Source: Desmodesmus armatus (lineage: Eukaryota > Chlorophyta > Chlorophyceae > Sphaeropleales > Scenedesmaceae). Taken from it: a stretch of 64,000 nucleotides of DNA. The notes under the pieces are model-generated. The model made no database searches and had not been told where the DNA came from. It saw only the letters and a program-made list of their open reading frames with translations. Each line of letters opens with the position of its first letter. Within the stretch, counting starts at the first letter, position 1. Below, piece after piece: positions 22,301-35,204 of this stretch. The stretch is from positions 186,001 to 250,000 of the forward strand of contig VIIQ02000596.1 of NCBI GenBank assembly GCA_007449985.2. Direction: 5' to 3'. The position numbers and the translations under genes were made by a program.

Positions 22301-23590
22301 CTGCGCCAAGGTGCCGTCACCACCGATGCAGTACCAGGTTCGCCTGCAATTCAGGCGCCATGCAAGTGCCACCTTGAGACATGCGCTGGTGTTTGTCCTC
22401 ATTTGGATGCTTGCAGGGGAGGACAGCATGGGTCAGCTGGAGCGGCGGTTTGGGCGTGCTGAGGCGGAGCGCCGCATCCTGCAGCTGCATGCGGTGTGGA
22501 TCAGCCACATGCATGCTGACCACCACGGCGGCCTCTTCCCGCTGCTGCTGCGCCGGCAAGCCCTCCTGCAGCAGCAGCAGTCCGCCCCAGCACAGCCCAG
22601 CAGCATGGATACTGCCGATGGGCGGGACCAGGCAGTAGCAGGTGCAGGAGGGGTGCAGCCGCTGATGATCCTTGGGCCCTTCCCGCTGTTCCGTGCCCTG
22701 TGCCAGTACAGTAAGGTCCTGCCTCTCAGCTTCACGTTCCTGCCCAACCACTACTTCTTCTCTCCCTCAGCACGGGCACCTCCTGCAGAGGCCCTGGCTG
22801 CATACGAGGCCGTCAAGGCAGCAGCGGGGCTGTCTGTGCTGGAGCCCTTCCCTGTGCAGCATGTGTCCAACAGCAGCGGGCTGCAGGTGCAGTCGACAAG
22901 TGGCTGGAAGGCGGTGTTCTCAGGTGCGTCATTCAGTGTTTGGCTCTTTCTCCAAAGGCCTGTTGGCAGCTGACGCAATCTTGTCACATACTAGGGTATC
23001 GGCTAGAGCATGCATGTGCTAGCCCTCTCAATGAGTCAATGGGCCATCAACTCAGCTCCACCGTGGTGAGGGACTGTGTCCATGCCTGCATAACTGTGAG
23101 CTGAGCTGTCGCTGCTGCCCTGCGCTGTGCAGGAGACACTCGGCCCTGCCAGGCCGTCATCGACGCAGCTAAGGGTGCCACCCTGCTAGTGCATGAGGCA
23201 ACCTTTGAAGACGAGCTGCAGTCTGAGGCTATCGCCAAGAACCACAGCACCACAGGGGAAGCCCTGGGCGTCGCGGCAGCGGCAGGGGCCTACCGCACCC
23301 TGCTGACGCACTTCAGCACACGCTACCCCAAGATCCCGGTCATGAAGCCGATGCCGGTTGAGGGTGTTGCTGAGGGGTCTGATGGTGCAGCAGCTGGCAG
23401 CAGTGGGGGTGGCAGCGATCTAGCAGCGGTTGGGTCTGTGCTGGTAGGGTTTGACATGATGACGGTCAACTTTGCTGACCTGGCGTGGCTGCCGCAGATG
23501 CTGCCGGTGCTTGATGAGCTTTTCAAGGAGGAGGAGGCAGCATACATGGATGATGATGAGGGCGGGGAGGGAGGTGCAGATGCGGAGTGA
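18077..23590 (+). CDS. tRNase Z, long form (ELAC2 type)
   Basis: Endoribonuclease that removes 3' trailers from pre-tRNAs. Exons: 18077-18139, 18243-18371, 18731-18863, 19149-19226, 19665-20038, 20399-21151, 21838-22075, 22417-22710, 22771-22923, 23133-23590. All phases close and give 890 residues, normal for the long form. The degenerate N-terminal half shows LFNAGEGIQRHFIEHKQRL, TRVHTDTLAGLPGML, GELQRGKSV..GRTVHP, LIIVDCPS and HMGPGEVSRSPEY. The catalytic half has NVSSYYLDL, the metal motif SHMHADHHGG (about residue 619), SGDTRPC, LVHEATFEDEL, KNHSTTGEA and THFSTRYPKIP. The 60-nt segment 22711-22770 has clean intron borders but keeps frame, so a 910-residue unspliced form is possible. Ala/Gln-rich inserts (19740-19920, 20570-20720) are lineage-specific. 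Nuclear, mitochondrial or plastid location is not clear; no obvious presequence. Confidence 0.93.
19313..19363 (+). repeat. (AGC)17 microsatellite in tRNase Z intron
   Basis: Seventeen perfect AGC/CAG triplets in the intron after exon 19149-19226. Unlike the CAG tracts elsewhere in this window, it is not coding. Confidence 0.95.
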
Positions 23591-24255
23591 GGCATCAGTG
23601 GTGTCAGCCTTGCTGCTGCTATCCAAAGGGGGTTGGTTGTCGTGACCCAGGGTAGTGGAGGTGGCAAGGCGGCATTGCTTGCATGTCTCTGGCGTCCGAG
23701 CTGGGATATGTGTGCTTTGGGTAGTAAAAGGCGTGCGCTGTCGACCTCACCCCCGTTGCAGGGGTGTACTCAAGGTAATCTCCTTGCTGGTGTCGCAGTG
23801 CACCACCACCCCAGCTGCTGTGTGTGTACCCACACATGTGTGGGGGGTGGGGTGGGGTGGGGGGGGGGGGAAGATTGGGGCAGACAGGTGTGGTAGCCTT
23901 TGTCTTCCTCGCCCGCTGCAGACACGCATTGATGGACCAATCCACGGCAGTCAGCTGATTCTCGGGATGGTCACCACGAGGTCCAGGTGGCAGTTGCAAC
24001 TGCCTGTAATCCGGAGACAATGTCCAGAGTTGTCTCAGAGACCCTGCATAGAGACTCCATCGGATCGGTCCAGACCAATTCATTATTTGTTTTGATCGCG
24101 ACCTCAACATTGGGAGCAACCGAATCCACCACTGACGGAACTGCTGCTCCGGCACTTCTCTTGCTATTGCTGTGTCTGCCCAGAGCTCCCTTTCCCAAAC
24201 TCATTGTTATCAGATCAACATTGAATTGCAGTCAGGGTAGCATACATAGCCATTC
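23591..24255. other. Intergenic, tRNase Z to GCN2
   Basis: Both flanking genes run rightward, so this contains the tRNase Z 3' UTR and the GCN2 promoter. A G/T-rich run with about ten consecutive G lies at 23836-23872. No gene is seen. Confidence 0.5.
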
Positions 24256-27200
24256 ATGGGCTCCAAGAAGAAGAAAAAGAAGCAACAGCACACCCACAGC
24301 AGCAGGACAGCTGAGAAGCAGGCAGTTGCAGAGGAGATCTTAGCCATCCAATCCATATTCCCAGACGAGTTCTCACTGCACGAAGATGGCATTGGTTTCC
24401 AGCTGCTGTGTCTGCCGCATCCTAGCCACCACATCCCCAACTGGTGTTCTGTTGAGCTCCACATCCGGTGAGCGCTGCAACTGCTACAACAGCTGATTGC
24501 ACATGGGAAAACAGACAGTCTGATTCAATGTTTACGTAGTGGAACGTAATAGCGTACACGCACTGATCCACAGCACACACAGGGTCCGCCAATCTTTGTG
24601 CAGTTGGGCTCACATGGCTGCTCCATGCTGTGCTGTTGAGCAGGTACACTGCTGACTACCCTGCCAGCCCACTGGACCTCAAATTGCGCAACGCAAAGGG
24701 CCTAAGCAGTGATGATGTACAGCAGCTTGCACAGCAGCTGGCAGAAACAGCAGCGGCCAGCGCGCAGCTGGAGCAAGTGTGTGTGTTCGACCTTGTGGGA
24801 GTGTGCCAGGTGAGGATGCAGCAACAAGCCCACCAGCTGCTTGTATGATATCATAACTGAGTTGGCGTACAAGGTGTGGCTCAGGCAGTGCAGGTGGGGT
24901 GCGTGCACAGTCAGCACAGTTTGGGAGCAACGCACATATGTTTGCACCCTGGCACAGCAGCGGAGCGGACGATGCCAAACATTCGTCAGCCAATGAAGGT
25001 AGAGTGCTATCAGACAGAGCAACATCATGCTGCTGATATCACAGCACACATGACTCTGACCGCCACCATACTATCCTGCACCCTGCCTGCAGGAGTTCCT
25101 CACCCAGCACAACGAGGCAGCAGGCGACGCCCATGCCAGCACAACCGCAGCAGCTGCCAGCGCGGCAGCAGCAGCCGCTGCAGAGAACGGCCAGCACAGC
25201 GAGCCCCTCAGCCTGTGGCATGAGATGCAGAAACGACAGCAGGCAGAAGAGGCTGCGTTGGAGAGTGAGCTGTCGACAGGGCCGGGCCTGCAGGGCCCGG
25301 GTGGCATCTTTGGGGAGGACTTGTGGATGTTTGATGGCGGCCTGTTTGCTGAGGAAGGTGGGTGTATCGGGACGTGTGCCTCACCCAGGGGCGGGGTGTG
25401 TACTGTACTGCCATAGAGGTTGGGTTTTAGGGTTAAGGGAAAACCCTAAACCCAAACAGGGCTGTGACAGCGGCCTGACAAGACCGACAAGGACTCCTGG
25501 AGAAGGCAGAGACAGAGACGTACTGGACAAAAGTGCTTGTCTGTGCGTTTCCAGCACTGACGGCAACCAGCCCAGCACACACTTCCCTCGGCCACAAAAT
25601 ATGTGCACACAACATGTTGCAGGGCTGGCAACCAAGTCCTCAATCTGCCCTGCTGTTCTGCTGCTGCCTGCTGCCCGCTGCTACCACAGGCGAGCCCTCC
25701 TTCGTAGTGCCTAGCTTGAGCAGCCAGCAGCCGCAGGGCCCCAAGGTCCGCCGTCAAGCCAAGGGCTCTTCCCTGCGCCCTGACGTCAGCCCAGAGCCCC
25801 TGTACCACCTAGCCACGTCACCACACACGCCGGGCATGATGGACAGGGCACGCGGCCTGCTGGCGGCAGGCAGGAGCCCTAAGGTCAGCACGCCAGCCAG
25901 GAAGCCTCCTGCAGGAGCAGCAGCGGCAGCAGAGGCCGCTGCCGCGCTGAAGGCAGCAGCTGGTGCTGGTGCTGGTGGTGCTGATGCAGCAGGGCCCCTG
26001 TCTCCTGCGAGACAGAACCAGCTGCATGCGGGCGCAGGAGGTGCAGGAGGCAGTCCTGCGCCACAGCAGCCGGTGCAGCAGCCGTCAGCACAGCAGCAGC
26101 AGGAGGAGCAGCTTCAGCAGCCAGCACAGCGGCCAGATGAGGGTGAGCTGCAGCAGCAGGATGTTCCTGCAGGAGATAGGGGCAGCAGCTTGCGGCTGCT
26201 GCTGTCTCACTCGCGCAGCTGCAGCTTCTCAAACCTTCCCGAGTCCCTGCAGCAGCTGCTGAACAGCGGAGACGGCAGGCGGAAGCGCAGGAAGAGCCGG
26301 CCCAAGCTTACACGGCATGCGCAACTGCAGCAGCAGCAGCAGCAGCAGCAGCAGCCACAACCGCGGCCGCTAGACCAACAGCAGCAGCAGGTGGGTGAGC
26401 AGGGCGGAACGCAGCCACAGCAGCAGCAGCGGCAGGTTGTGGGGGGTCCATCGGCAGTTGGGACGCTGCAGGCCAGCAGCAGAGCGGAGTCGTTGGTGTT
26501 TGGTGACATGGACAGCTCTGTGTACAGGCGGCTCAGCAACGAGTCTGCTGCAGGACGTCCTGCAGCCCCAGCAGCAGCACCAGCGGCGGCGGCGGATGCA
26601 GATGCAAGCTCCGAGTCAGAAAGCAGCAGCGAGAGCGACTCGGGATCTGCCAGCACCAGCAGCAGAAGGGTGTCGGGCGCAGGCGCGTCCGACATGCAGC
26701 GTGCGACATCAGAGGAGACTGAGGAGTCTAGCGGTGAGGAGGAGGGCCCAAGCCTCAGGAGCCAGCTGCTGCTGGGGCACCTCTTGCTAATGGCCTCTGA
26801 TGCCGTGGCGGGCCATCCTTACCCTGCTGGTGGAGTCAGCACGGCCAGCGGCAGCACTGCAGGGACAGCTGCCAGCTCAGGGCTGGGTCGAGAGCTGGGC
26901 AGTGTGAGTGGCAGCAGTGCGTCGTTGCAGCCAGCTGGTCTGCAGGTGCTGGCTGGTCACTTGCACCGTGCTGGGCTGCTGCCTAAGTGGGTGTACTGGC
27001 TGCTGAAGCAGATGCCGCAGCGGCCTGAGCTGTATGAGAGGGCGTTCAACAGGCTGTTCCAACAGGTAGGTGGAGGGGTGATGTCAACTGGGGGTTTGGG
27101 TGTTATGCATTTAGTGGTGTTGTGTGTGGCTGCATCAACTGGGGTATGTTTACATGTGTCCTTGCAAGCATTACGGTGGGCTGCCTGTACTGCCAGGATG

Positions 27201-30200
27201 AGGTTGTAATATGCCACACAAGACAACAGTGCGCACCTTTGCCGCTCTTGCTGATTGCAGGAAATACAGCAGAACAGCTCAGCAGGTGTGCCGGCACAGC
27301 AGCAGCAGCAGCATCCCAGCCAGGTGCTCAGAATGTTCTGGGACCGGCAAGCGGCTCAGGCAGCAGCTGCTGCACTGGCTGCTGCTGCCGCCAGCACAGC
27401 AGAACCTGCAGCAGCGGGCATGTTGCCATGTGCCAGCTCAGCATTGGCAGGCACCCTCACCCCGCCAGCCACTGTCTCGCGGTATCGGAGCGACTTCAAA
27501 GAGGAGAACCGGCTGGGCCAGGGCGGGTTCGGCGTGGTCGTCGCGGCTGTCAACAGGTGTGTCGAACATCTGGATTACATGCGATTCACATGTCTGTGCA
27601 AAGCTAGGTTTTCAGCAGGTTTGCAGTAAATGACAGCGCAGCCACATCGCCTATCTCTGATCGCCTGGGATGGCACGCACGCCTTGCCACGAGATGGGTA
27701 CGTGGTGCAGCATGCCTTCAGATGTGTCTGACGGGACAGGCGCTGTACAGCGCGGGGGGGGGGGGGGGCAGGTTCACCGACCGCATGAGCAAGGTAGCGG
27801 TGTGTGCTGTGGCTTCACTTTCGTCGGTTGTCACTTAGGCTGCTATGCTGTTGCTACCATCTTTGTTGCAGGCTTGACGGGCGCAAGTATGCGGTCAAGA
27901 AGATACGTCTGCAGCCGGGCGGCAGCAGCAGTAGCTACAGCCGCATCCTGCGGGAGGTGGCGACGCTGAGCAGGCTGCAGCACCCAAACGTTGTGCGCTA
28001 CTATCAGGCAAGCGTCACAAGTTCATGCGGATGCATGCGTGCGCATGGCGCCAATCAGCCACTCTGATCATATCAGCAGGGAATCGAATGTGCTGGGAGC
28101 TATAAGCCGCACTGTGCGGGCAGGCCATTGTGAATGATGCGTGCACAGGTTGATCATGATCTTGTGGGGCCAGGGCATGCAAGACAGGAACAGAAGACAC
28201 AATGAATCCTCAAATGGCATGCACCACCAACAGGCAAGCGTCACAAGATTGTGTGGAAGCATACTCGCTCCAACCTGTGTGCAACCCTGTGTTTTATGCT
28301 GCAGGCGTGGACCGAGCAGGCGCAGGAGGGCGACAGCGATGTGGATGCAGAGCCGTCGGATGGTGGAGAGTGGGGAGACCTGTCCAGCAGCGAGGATAGT
28401 TTGGATGAGGAGGAGTCATCGACCACACACCAGGGAGGGGCAAGCAGCGCTGCCCCGACCAGCACGGTGTTCAGTTCCTGCAGCAGCAGCAGCAGCAGCA
28501 GCAGCAGTGACAGTGACAGCAGCAGCGGCAGCAGTGACGGTGGCAGCAGTGACAGCGACAGCGATACCAGCAGTGACAGCAGCGGCAGTGAAGTAGGGCT
28601 GTTTGGCGACCCCAGCATCTCCGTACCACCCAACCTCCCTGTACCAGTTAGGAGGAAAAAGCCACGGAAGAGTGCAAAGGTAGGAATGGGAGGCCACGTG
28701 CATGCTCGAGCATACTGCAGTTGTTGGTCATGCAAGCTTGCCAGACACTCAAGTGTCATGCTGCATTTTGGAGCCTGTTACTGGGTTCACGACATAGCAA
28801 CCGTTGGTGCTGGCAGGGCATCAATACTGCTGCCCAGTGCTGCTGCGCCGATTTGTGAGTCATGGGGAAAGGTATGTCCAAGCTGCTATGTCCCTGTTGA
28901 CGGTGTGATCGCGCTTGGTGCGTCGCAGGACCCCCGTTCCCCTGCACCCCTCAAGCCCATCAAGTCCTCCTCTGGTGCCAAGCGGCGATCGAGGCCAGCA
29001 GGGCCCAGCCAGATCCTGTACATACAGATGGAGTTCTGCCCTAGGACGCTGTCACAGGTGGGCGTGTGTGGCATGCGTGGCTGCGGCTGTGGCCAGGCTC
29101 AGCATTGCTGGGCTTCAGCCTGGGAATGGTGAGGTTTTTTGTTGCATGGTTTGTGCACAGGTTCACGCGCAGACACATGCCTTCTTGTGAGTGCTTGGGC
29201 CAGGTGCGATCAAAGCAACACATGATTGTCATCAAAGGCATGTCTAAAGCTAGGGTTTGGGACCCTAAACCCTAAACTTCAAACCCATGGCTAAAGCTAG
29301 GCTCACAGCTGCCAGCATCTGTTGCGCAGGTGCTGGAGGCGGGCGCTCTGGAGGAGGCCGATGCCTGGCTGGTGCTGCGGGGCATCCTTGCAGGGCTGGC
29401 ACACATCCACTCACAGGGGGCCATTCACCGCGACCTCAAGCCCGCCAACATCTTCTATGACAGCAAGGGGGATGTGAAGCTGGGAGACTTTGGGCTTGGT
29501 AAGCGGCCACAGAGGGGCGTCTTGATAATGCTGGTTAGCATGGCTTTGCAGGGGCAGCGTTTTGCGGGGTCGGCTGTTGGGGCACAGCATGCCGCTGTGT
29601 GGATCCAGTGTGCCGCCGCTGCCAGCAGATGCAACGTTACAGCACAAGCCGTGCTGCCCACTGTCATTATAAGCACACGTCTGTGTTGCTGCACGCGCAC
29701 TCTCCCCTTGGTGTCTGTAACGTGCTGCTGCATTTTATGTGCATCCCTTTCACTCAACAACCGTGCTGCAGCCAAGTTCCAGGCGCAGCAGTCGCGGCAG
29801 GCCGAAGGTGGCGAGCAGCCTGGCACTGGCAGCCCTCGGCTGGGTGCGCAGCAGCGGCTTAGCAGCATGGGCGGTGCAGCAGTAAGCGCGGCCGCTCCCT
29901 CTGACGTGACAGGCATCTGCGGCACAGGCTACTATATCTCGGTGAGTGGGGCAATATTACTAATACCTGTGTCCATTGCTGGTGGTGTCTCTGTGCAGCG
30001 ATATTGAGAGCACGCCTTGGCTGCGTTTGGCGCCCCTGGATGTGTGCGGTCTTCTGCAAGGCTACATTTAGCGGCAGTTGCAGCTTACTGCAGTGGGGTG
30101 TCGGTAGTGTTGCTGTATCGCGCCTGCAGTATTGTGCAGCTGTCCAAGCAACCACACCATGTGCTTGCAAGGTTTTATGAGCTTGTCGTTGCCTGTGCCT

Positions 30201-33200
30201 GTCTGCAGCCGGAGATTGCCAATGGCTGGGCAAGCTATGATGGGAAGGTAGGCTCCAAAATCCTGCTGCTGCCAATTCTACCTGCATCTTGTTGAGTGGT
30301 TGTGCGTCACAGTATAAGCTGAGTGTGACTGCACACATAGCACTGCCTGCCCAGCTGTGGTCATTGTCTGTTTCGGCCAGTGCTTAGCAAGCCGCTCATG
30401 CAACCGGTGTGTGCCTGCGGCCTGAACAGTCACATCATACAAGGGGTCCTCTCTCTCTCTCTCTCTCGTGCTCCCTGTGGTAGCCACCACTCAAAATACC
30501 ACAGTGCACCGATCATGTCTGTGGGTCACAGTCAGCCTCACCCTGCTGTCCCCCACTGCGTCTGCAACGTGCTCCTGCCCCCTCCCCAGGTGGACCTGTA
30601 CAGCCTGGGTGTGGTGGTGTTTGAGATGTGGCACCGCTTCAGCACAGCCATGGAGCGGGCAGTGCTGCTGCGGGAGCTGAGGGAGGCGGGCAAGCTGCCG
30701 GCAGCCTGGGAGGCACAGCACCCACAGGTGGCACGACTCATCAGGTGAACAGCAGGGTCAACACTCGCCATGTATGGATGAGTAAACCTTTGCACTGTCT
30801 GAAGTGGTTTCAGTGGGCATATATATATTCACCTTCCATGACTTGTACCTCCCGGCACGAAATCAGTAGCAGCTCAGAGCCTAAGCCTCTCAAACTCTTG
30901 ACAAGCAACGCTCAGGGTGGTCAGCATATGGTTTGCACACCACGCAGGTGGCTGATGTCCCCCAAGCCTGCAGACAGGCCGTCAGCGCGCCAGGTCCTCA
31001 CCTCAGACCTCCTGCCCCCTCGGCTGGAGGACGAGCAGCTCAAGGACCTGCTGCGATCCCTTCCCGACAACGAGATCGCATACGAGCGCGTTGTGGACTC
31101 CCTCTTCAGCATCAGCACCAGCAGAGAGCCGCAGGCCACAGGGCTGGGCCCTGCAGCGAAAGGCAGCAGCGGGGGTGCGGCAGCGCGTGCTGAACAGGCG
31201 GTAGCGTCCGTACAGGCGACTGCGTCTGGTGTCGACGGGCTGCGTGGTGCTGGACTGCTGGCCTCTCAGCAGGGGGTGCTGCAGATCGGGGAGCTGCCGG
31301 GCGTGCCGTTGGACGCGCACCTCGACCGGGAGGATGACGTAATCAAGGTGGTGAAGGATGTGGCAGTGCTGCACGGTGCAGTGCAGCTGAGCAGCTCTCC
31401 CCTTGGACTGAGCCACCTGGGCCTCCCGAAGGACGCTGTGCGGTTCCTGGCGCCGTCAGGAGCTGTGGTGGCGCTGCGATACGAGACGCGGTACCCACTA
31501 GCCGCGTGGTACGCGCAGCAGGCTGCGCTTGCGGCCGGCGGCGGCAGCGGCGGCGGCGGCGAATACTACAGCAACGGCTTCGGCAGCAGCAGCGGCGGCA
31601 GCGGGCTCGGCCTCGGGGGAGGCGTCCTGGGCGCTGCGAGGACGCTAGACCACGGGCTGAAGCGGTTTGAGGTGTGCAAGGTTCAGCGTGCGGGGCGCGG
31701 GGGCCGTGGGCTGCCTGCCAGCTACCTTATCGCTGACTTTGATGTGATCACGCCGGCGGGGGGTGTGGGGCCTGCTGGAGCGGTTGGAGGGCGGGAGAGG
31801 CTGCTGGCAGAGGCAGAGGTAGTCAAGGTGGTGGCACAGGTGGGTGCAAAGGTCTGCAAGCTGGTGATATGTCATGGTTGCGCAGGCTCAGTGAATTGGG
31901 GTTGTGCGGCTGAAGAGTGTGTATGTTTCGTGAGCTGTACGCCTTGGTGTCCGTCAGCAGCCTGTGTGCACATGATGTATATACTGGCACAAAGTCTCGC
32001 CTGCGCAGCACCTGCCAAAGCAGCTGGGACGGTGAGTCCACCTGGTTGAGCGTTTCAGTGCATGACGTGTGCCCTGCTTACCCAGCTCTGCATCTCAGCA
32101 CTGCAGCAGGCAGCACAGCCAGTACAATCATATTGTGGTTTTGAAGGGAACAAATAAACGAAAAAAGTGTGTTTTGGTGCCGCACCCCGGGGGGTCTACT
32201 TCCACAGGTGCTTGATGCTCTGCCTGAGATGTCCTCTTATGAGGTCCGCCTGGGCCACACCCAGATCCTGGCAGCAGCCATCACCGGCATGGCCCTGCCA
32301 CCCGGGGTCTCACCAGCCTCTGTCATGGACTACCTTGCCAGTGCCGCAGCAGTGTCCGCAGCGCACAGCAGCAGCGAACACACACACATCAGCAGCGGGG
32401 GCCATACCGCAGCCCCTGGGCACTCAGGTGGCAGCTCTGGTGCAGATGCTGCGCAGCATTCAGCGCGCAGTGGGGCAGCCGGGGGCCATAATGCAGTTGG
32501 TCTGGCTGCATCGGGCAGCTCAGGGGAGAGCAGGGGTCGAGCACGGCTGCTGGCGGTGCGGCGGCGGCTAGGCTGCACACCTGGCCGGGGATCCGGGCAG
32601 CCTTGGATGGAATGGGCTTGGACAGCACGCCTGTCAGCCGCTGCCGTCAGTGTGCGGTGCAGCTGCCAGGTAGGTTGACGAAGGGAGAGGGAGGGGTGCC
32701 ATGGCCAAGCTTGAGGGCTGGGGGCTGCCTGACAGCATTGAGTGGATGAGTGCATGCCTGCTGCCTTACAGCCATTTACAGCTGTCTGCAGCTGGGCAAT
32801 ACCAGCGAGATGTGGTGTGGTGCATGTTGCTGGCAAGGGGCAGGACCCCTGCAGCGCTGCAGTCACCTCCGTCCTGCCGCCACTGCGGGCAATCGCACAC
32901 AAAGTTGCAGCTTTGCACCTGTATCCGACATACGCACATCGCATTATGATACACTCCTGCTGCTGCTGGTGTTGGTGGTGTTGATGGTGCTGCGCAGGTC
33001 CGCTGTTCAGCCAGCTCACCTCCCTGCGCTCCTTCATCCGTGAGCTGCGTCCCCTGCTGGGCTCAGCCAGCACTGCTGCCGCCCTCGCGGCAGCGGACGA
33101 GCTGCAGGCGCTGGGGCAGCTGCTGGTGGCGTGGGGTGTGCACAAGGAGCAGCTGCTGCTGGAGCCGCTGCTGACACCACAGGCAGAGTACTTCAGCGGG

Positions 33201-35204
33201 ACACTCTTCCAGGTGGGCATGTCATGACGAGGGAAGCAATATTGAGGATTGCTGCTGAGTTGTCTGCAAAAGCTGCGGTGTCACGTGTGCAGTGGATTTC
33301 TTGTGTGGTGTTTCGCACGAGGGTACTGACTCTCCTGCACAGGGCTTGCTGTTGAAATCAGTGGAGGTGTGTGTGCTTCAGTGACCATGGACATGGTGCC
33401 TTGTGCACCTCGCAGATAGCGGGTGTGCAGTGCTTTCATCTGCTACGCATCGGGCTTGAGCATCGTCTGCAGAAACACCCTCCTTAGCCCTGCCCCTATG
33501 ATTGCCTGCGTGCCTGCTGTCCTGGCCTCTCCACCTGCTTGCAGGTGCATGTGCCGGTGCAGTCGCATGCACACCACGGCTACTCAGTGGTCCAAACCTC
33601 AGCGGTGGCGGCTGGCGGGCGCTACGATGCGCTGCTCAGGAACCTCTGGTCACCAGCAGCAGCAGCTGTCATGCCAGCACCTGGAGCAGGTGAGGGGGTT
33701 GGGGGCTGCCGGAATGCTTTGAACTACAGGTCTCCTGATACTGGTGTGTCTACCTTTTCAGTCTACCCTGTTCATTCAGTGTGGAGAGTACCGCGCAGCT
33801 GTGAAAGTACCCACTTTGAGCACCCTCCCTCCAAAGATAACCAAGCCAGCACACCGTAGTGTGGTCAGTTCTACTCCTGCAGGATGCAGTGTTGCTAGGT
33901 CTGCATGCTTTTGCTGCCTGTGGATTGGCTGTGGCAAATGGTCTGTTTTGAAAGTCAGTCTTGTCTCTGCTACAAGACACACAGCATCCCGCCGCAACAA
34001 TCATCTCATCTGGCCCTCATTGGACAATGGAAGAGTCACCCCTCTTGCTCCGCAACCTTGCTGCGTGTGCAGTGGGTGTGACCCTCAACTGTGAGAAGAT
34101 AGTGAAGCTGCTGCACCAGCGGCAGCAGCACCGGGCAGGTGTGCTGGGCGCGCCTGGCGGCCATGGTGCCCCGGGCTTTGCTGGGCTGCTGCAGGAGGGA
34201 GGGGGGCGCCAGCCCGGCAGCCAGTGTGATGTGCTGGTGTGTGTCCGAGGCCGTGACGGGCGCCTGCAGGTGAGACACTGCACAGCTATCATGTTGCTAC
34301 ATAATGCATAGCACACAAGTGCAGAGGACAGTGAGCCGAGTAAATCAGAAAGCCAGAGGCTCATGTGTTGCCTTGCACGTTGGATGAACCTCTAGCATTG
34401 CACTGTTGGCCATTGGAGTGCAGGCAGCAGGGCTGACAGCGGTGCTGTTCCCTGCCGCTGCTGCTGCTGCTGCTGCTGCTGCTGCAACAACAACTGCTGC
34501 CGCTGCTGCAGGTGCGCATGTCCCTGCTGGCGCAGCTGTGGGCTGCCGGCATCTCCGCGCAGATGCTCCCCCGTGAGGCCCCCGGCCTCGCAGAGCAGTA
34601 CGAGTACGCAGACGCCTGCGGGGCCAAGTGGTTAGTCATCATCGACGACAAAACCACCAGCCCTAGCCAGGGCTTGGTGCACGTCAAGCGCTGGAGACGC
34701 ACCCCGGACGACGGCACAGTGAGCTCGGGTCGCTCACGCAGAGGCGAGGGCAGTAATGTAGCCGTAGCCGACCTCGCTCGGTTCCTGCAGCTGGGTCTAT
34801 CAGGAGCCCAGGACCCGAGCAAGGGGCTGGGAGGGAGTGGTCAGCAGTGGCAGCTCCCTGTGGGGTTGGAGGGGTGGTCAGTGGTGGCAGCAGCTTGTCG
34901 GCGGGGTCTGCAGCGGCGGCTGGGGGCGGGATGCATCACCGGGGCTCGCTGCTGCATAGGTCTGGCAGCGGTGGTGACCTGCGGGGCTCCCGGGGGGTGG
35001 AGAGCAGCCTGGATTCGTATGAGTCGGGGCTTCTGCCGGAGGGTGTGGTGGGGAGGGAGGCGCGGGAGGGGTATGCCTACCGGGAGGGTGGGGTGGGGGA
35101 GGGACGGCGAGACAGGGACAGGGACAGGGGCGAGCAGCAGGGCGGTGGCAGGCACAGGGATCGCCGGCGGTAGGGTAGCTGGGGCGAGTGGTGGCATGAC
35201 TTGA
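24256..35204 (+). CDS. GCN2: GCN2 eIF2-alpha kinase, complete
   Basis: Phosphorylates eIF2-alpha when uncharged tRNA accumulates, lowering general translation. Exons: 24256-24467, 24644-24809, 25093-25357, 25690-27065, 27261-27556, 27872-28007, 28305-28679, 28929-29057, 29330-29498, 29772-29941, 30209-30247, 30590-30744, 30948-31839, 32208-32669, 32998-33212, 33545-33689, 34073-34269, 34512-35204; about 2,030 residues. Order: basic start and RWD domain (first 125 residues), poly-Q linker with the plant-type segment [11 protein letters not shown], kinase ([20 protein letters not shown], a 125-residue acidic Ser insert, [29 protein letters not shown]), HisRS-like region ([23 protein letters not shown]) and a C-terminal anticodon-binding-like part ([11 protein letters not shown]). 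Intron 28008-28304 is GC-AG. Exon 32208-32669 must change frame internally. The stop is at 35204 or, in another frame, at 35173. Confidence 0.93.
33757..33830 (+). repeat. Dispersed intron repeat, copy in GCN2
   Basis: Contains CATTCAGTGTGGAGAGTACC and then GAAAGTACCCACTT, matching the elements at about 42120-42180 and (inverted) 45520-45600. It lies in the GCN2 intron 33690-34072. Confidence 0.8.

Noticed and set aside
26207..26695. Cys-rich minus-strand frame opposite the GCN2 linker
   Set aside because: The poly-Cys string is the reverse complement of CAG repeats coding poly-Gln; not a gene.
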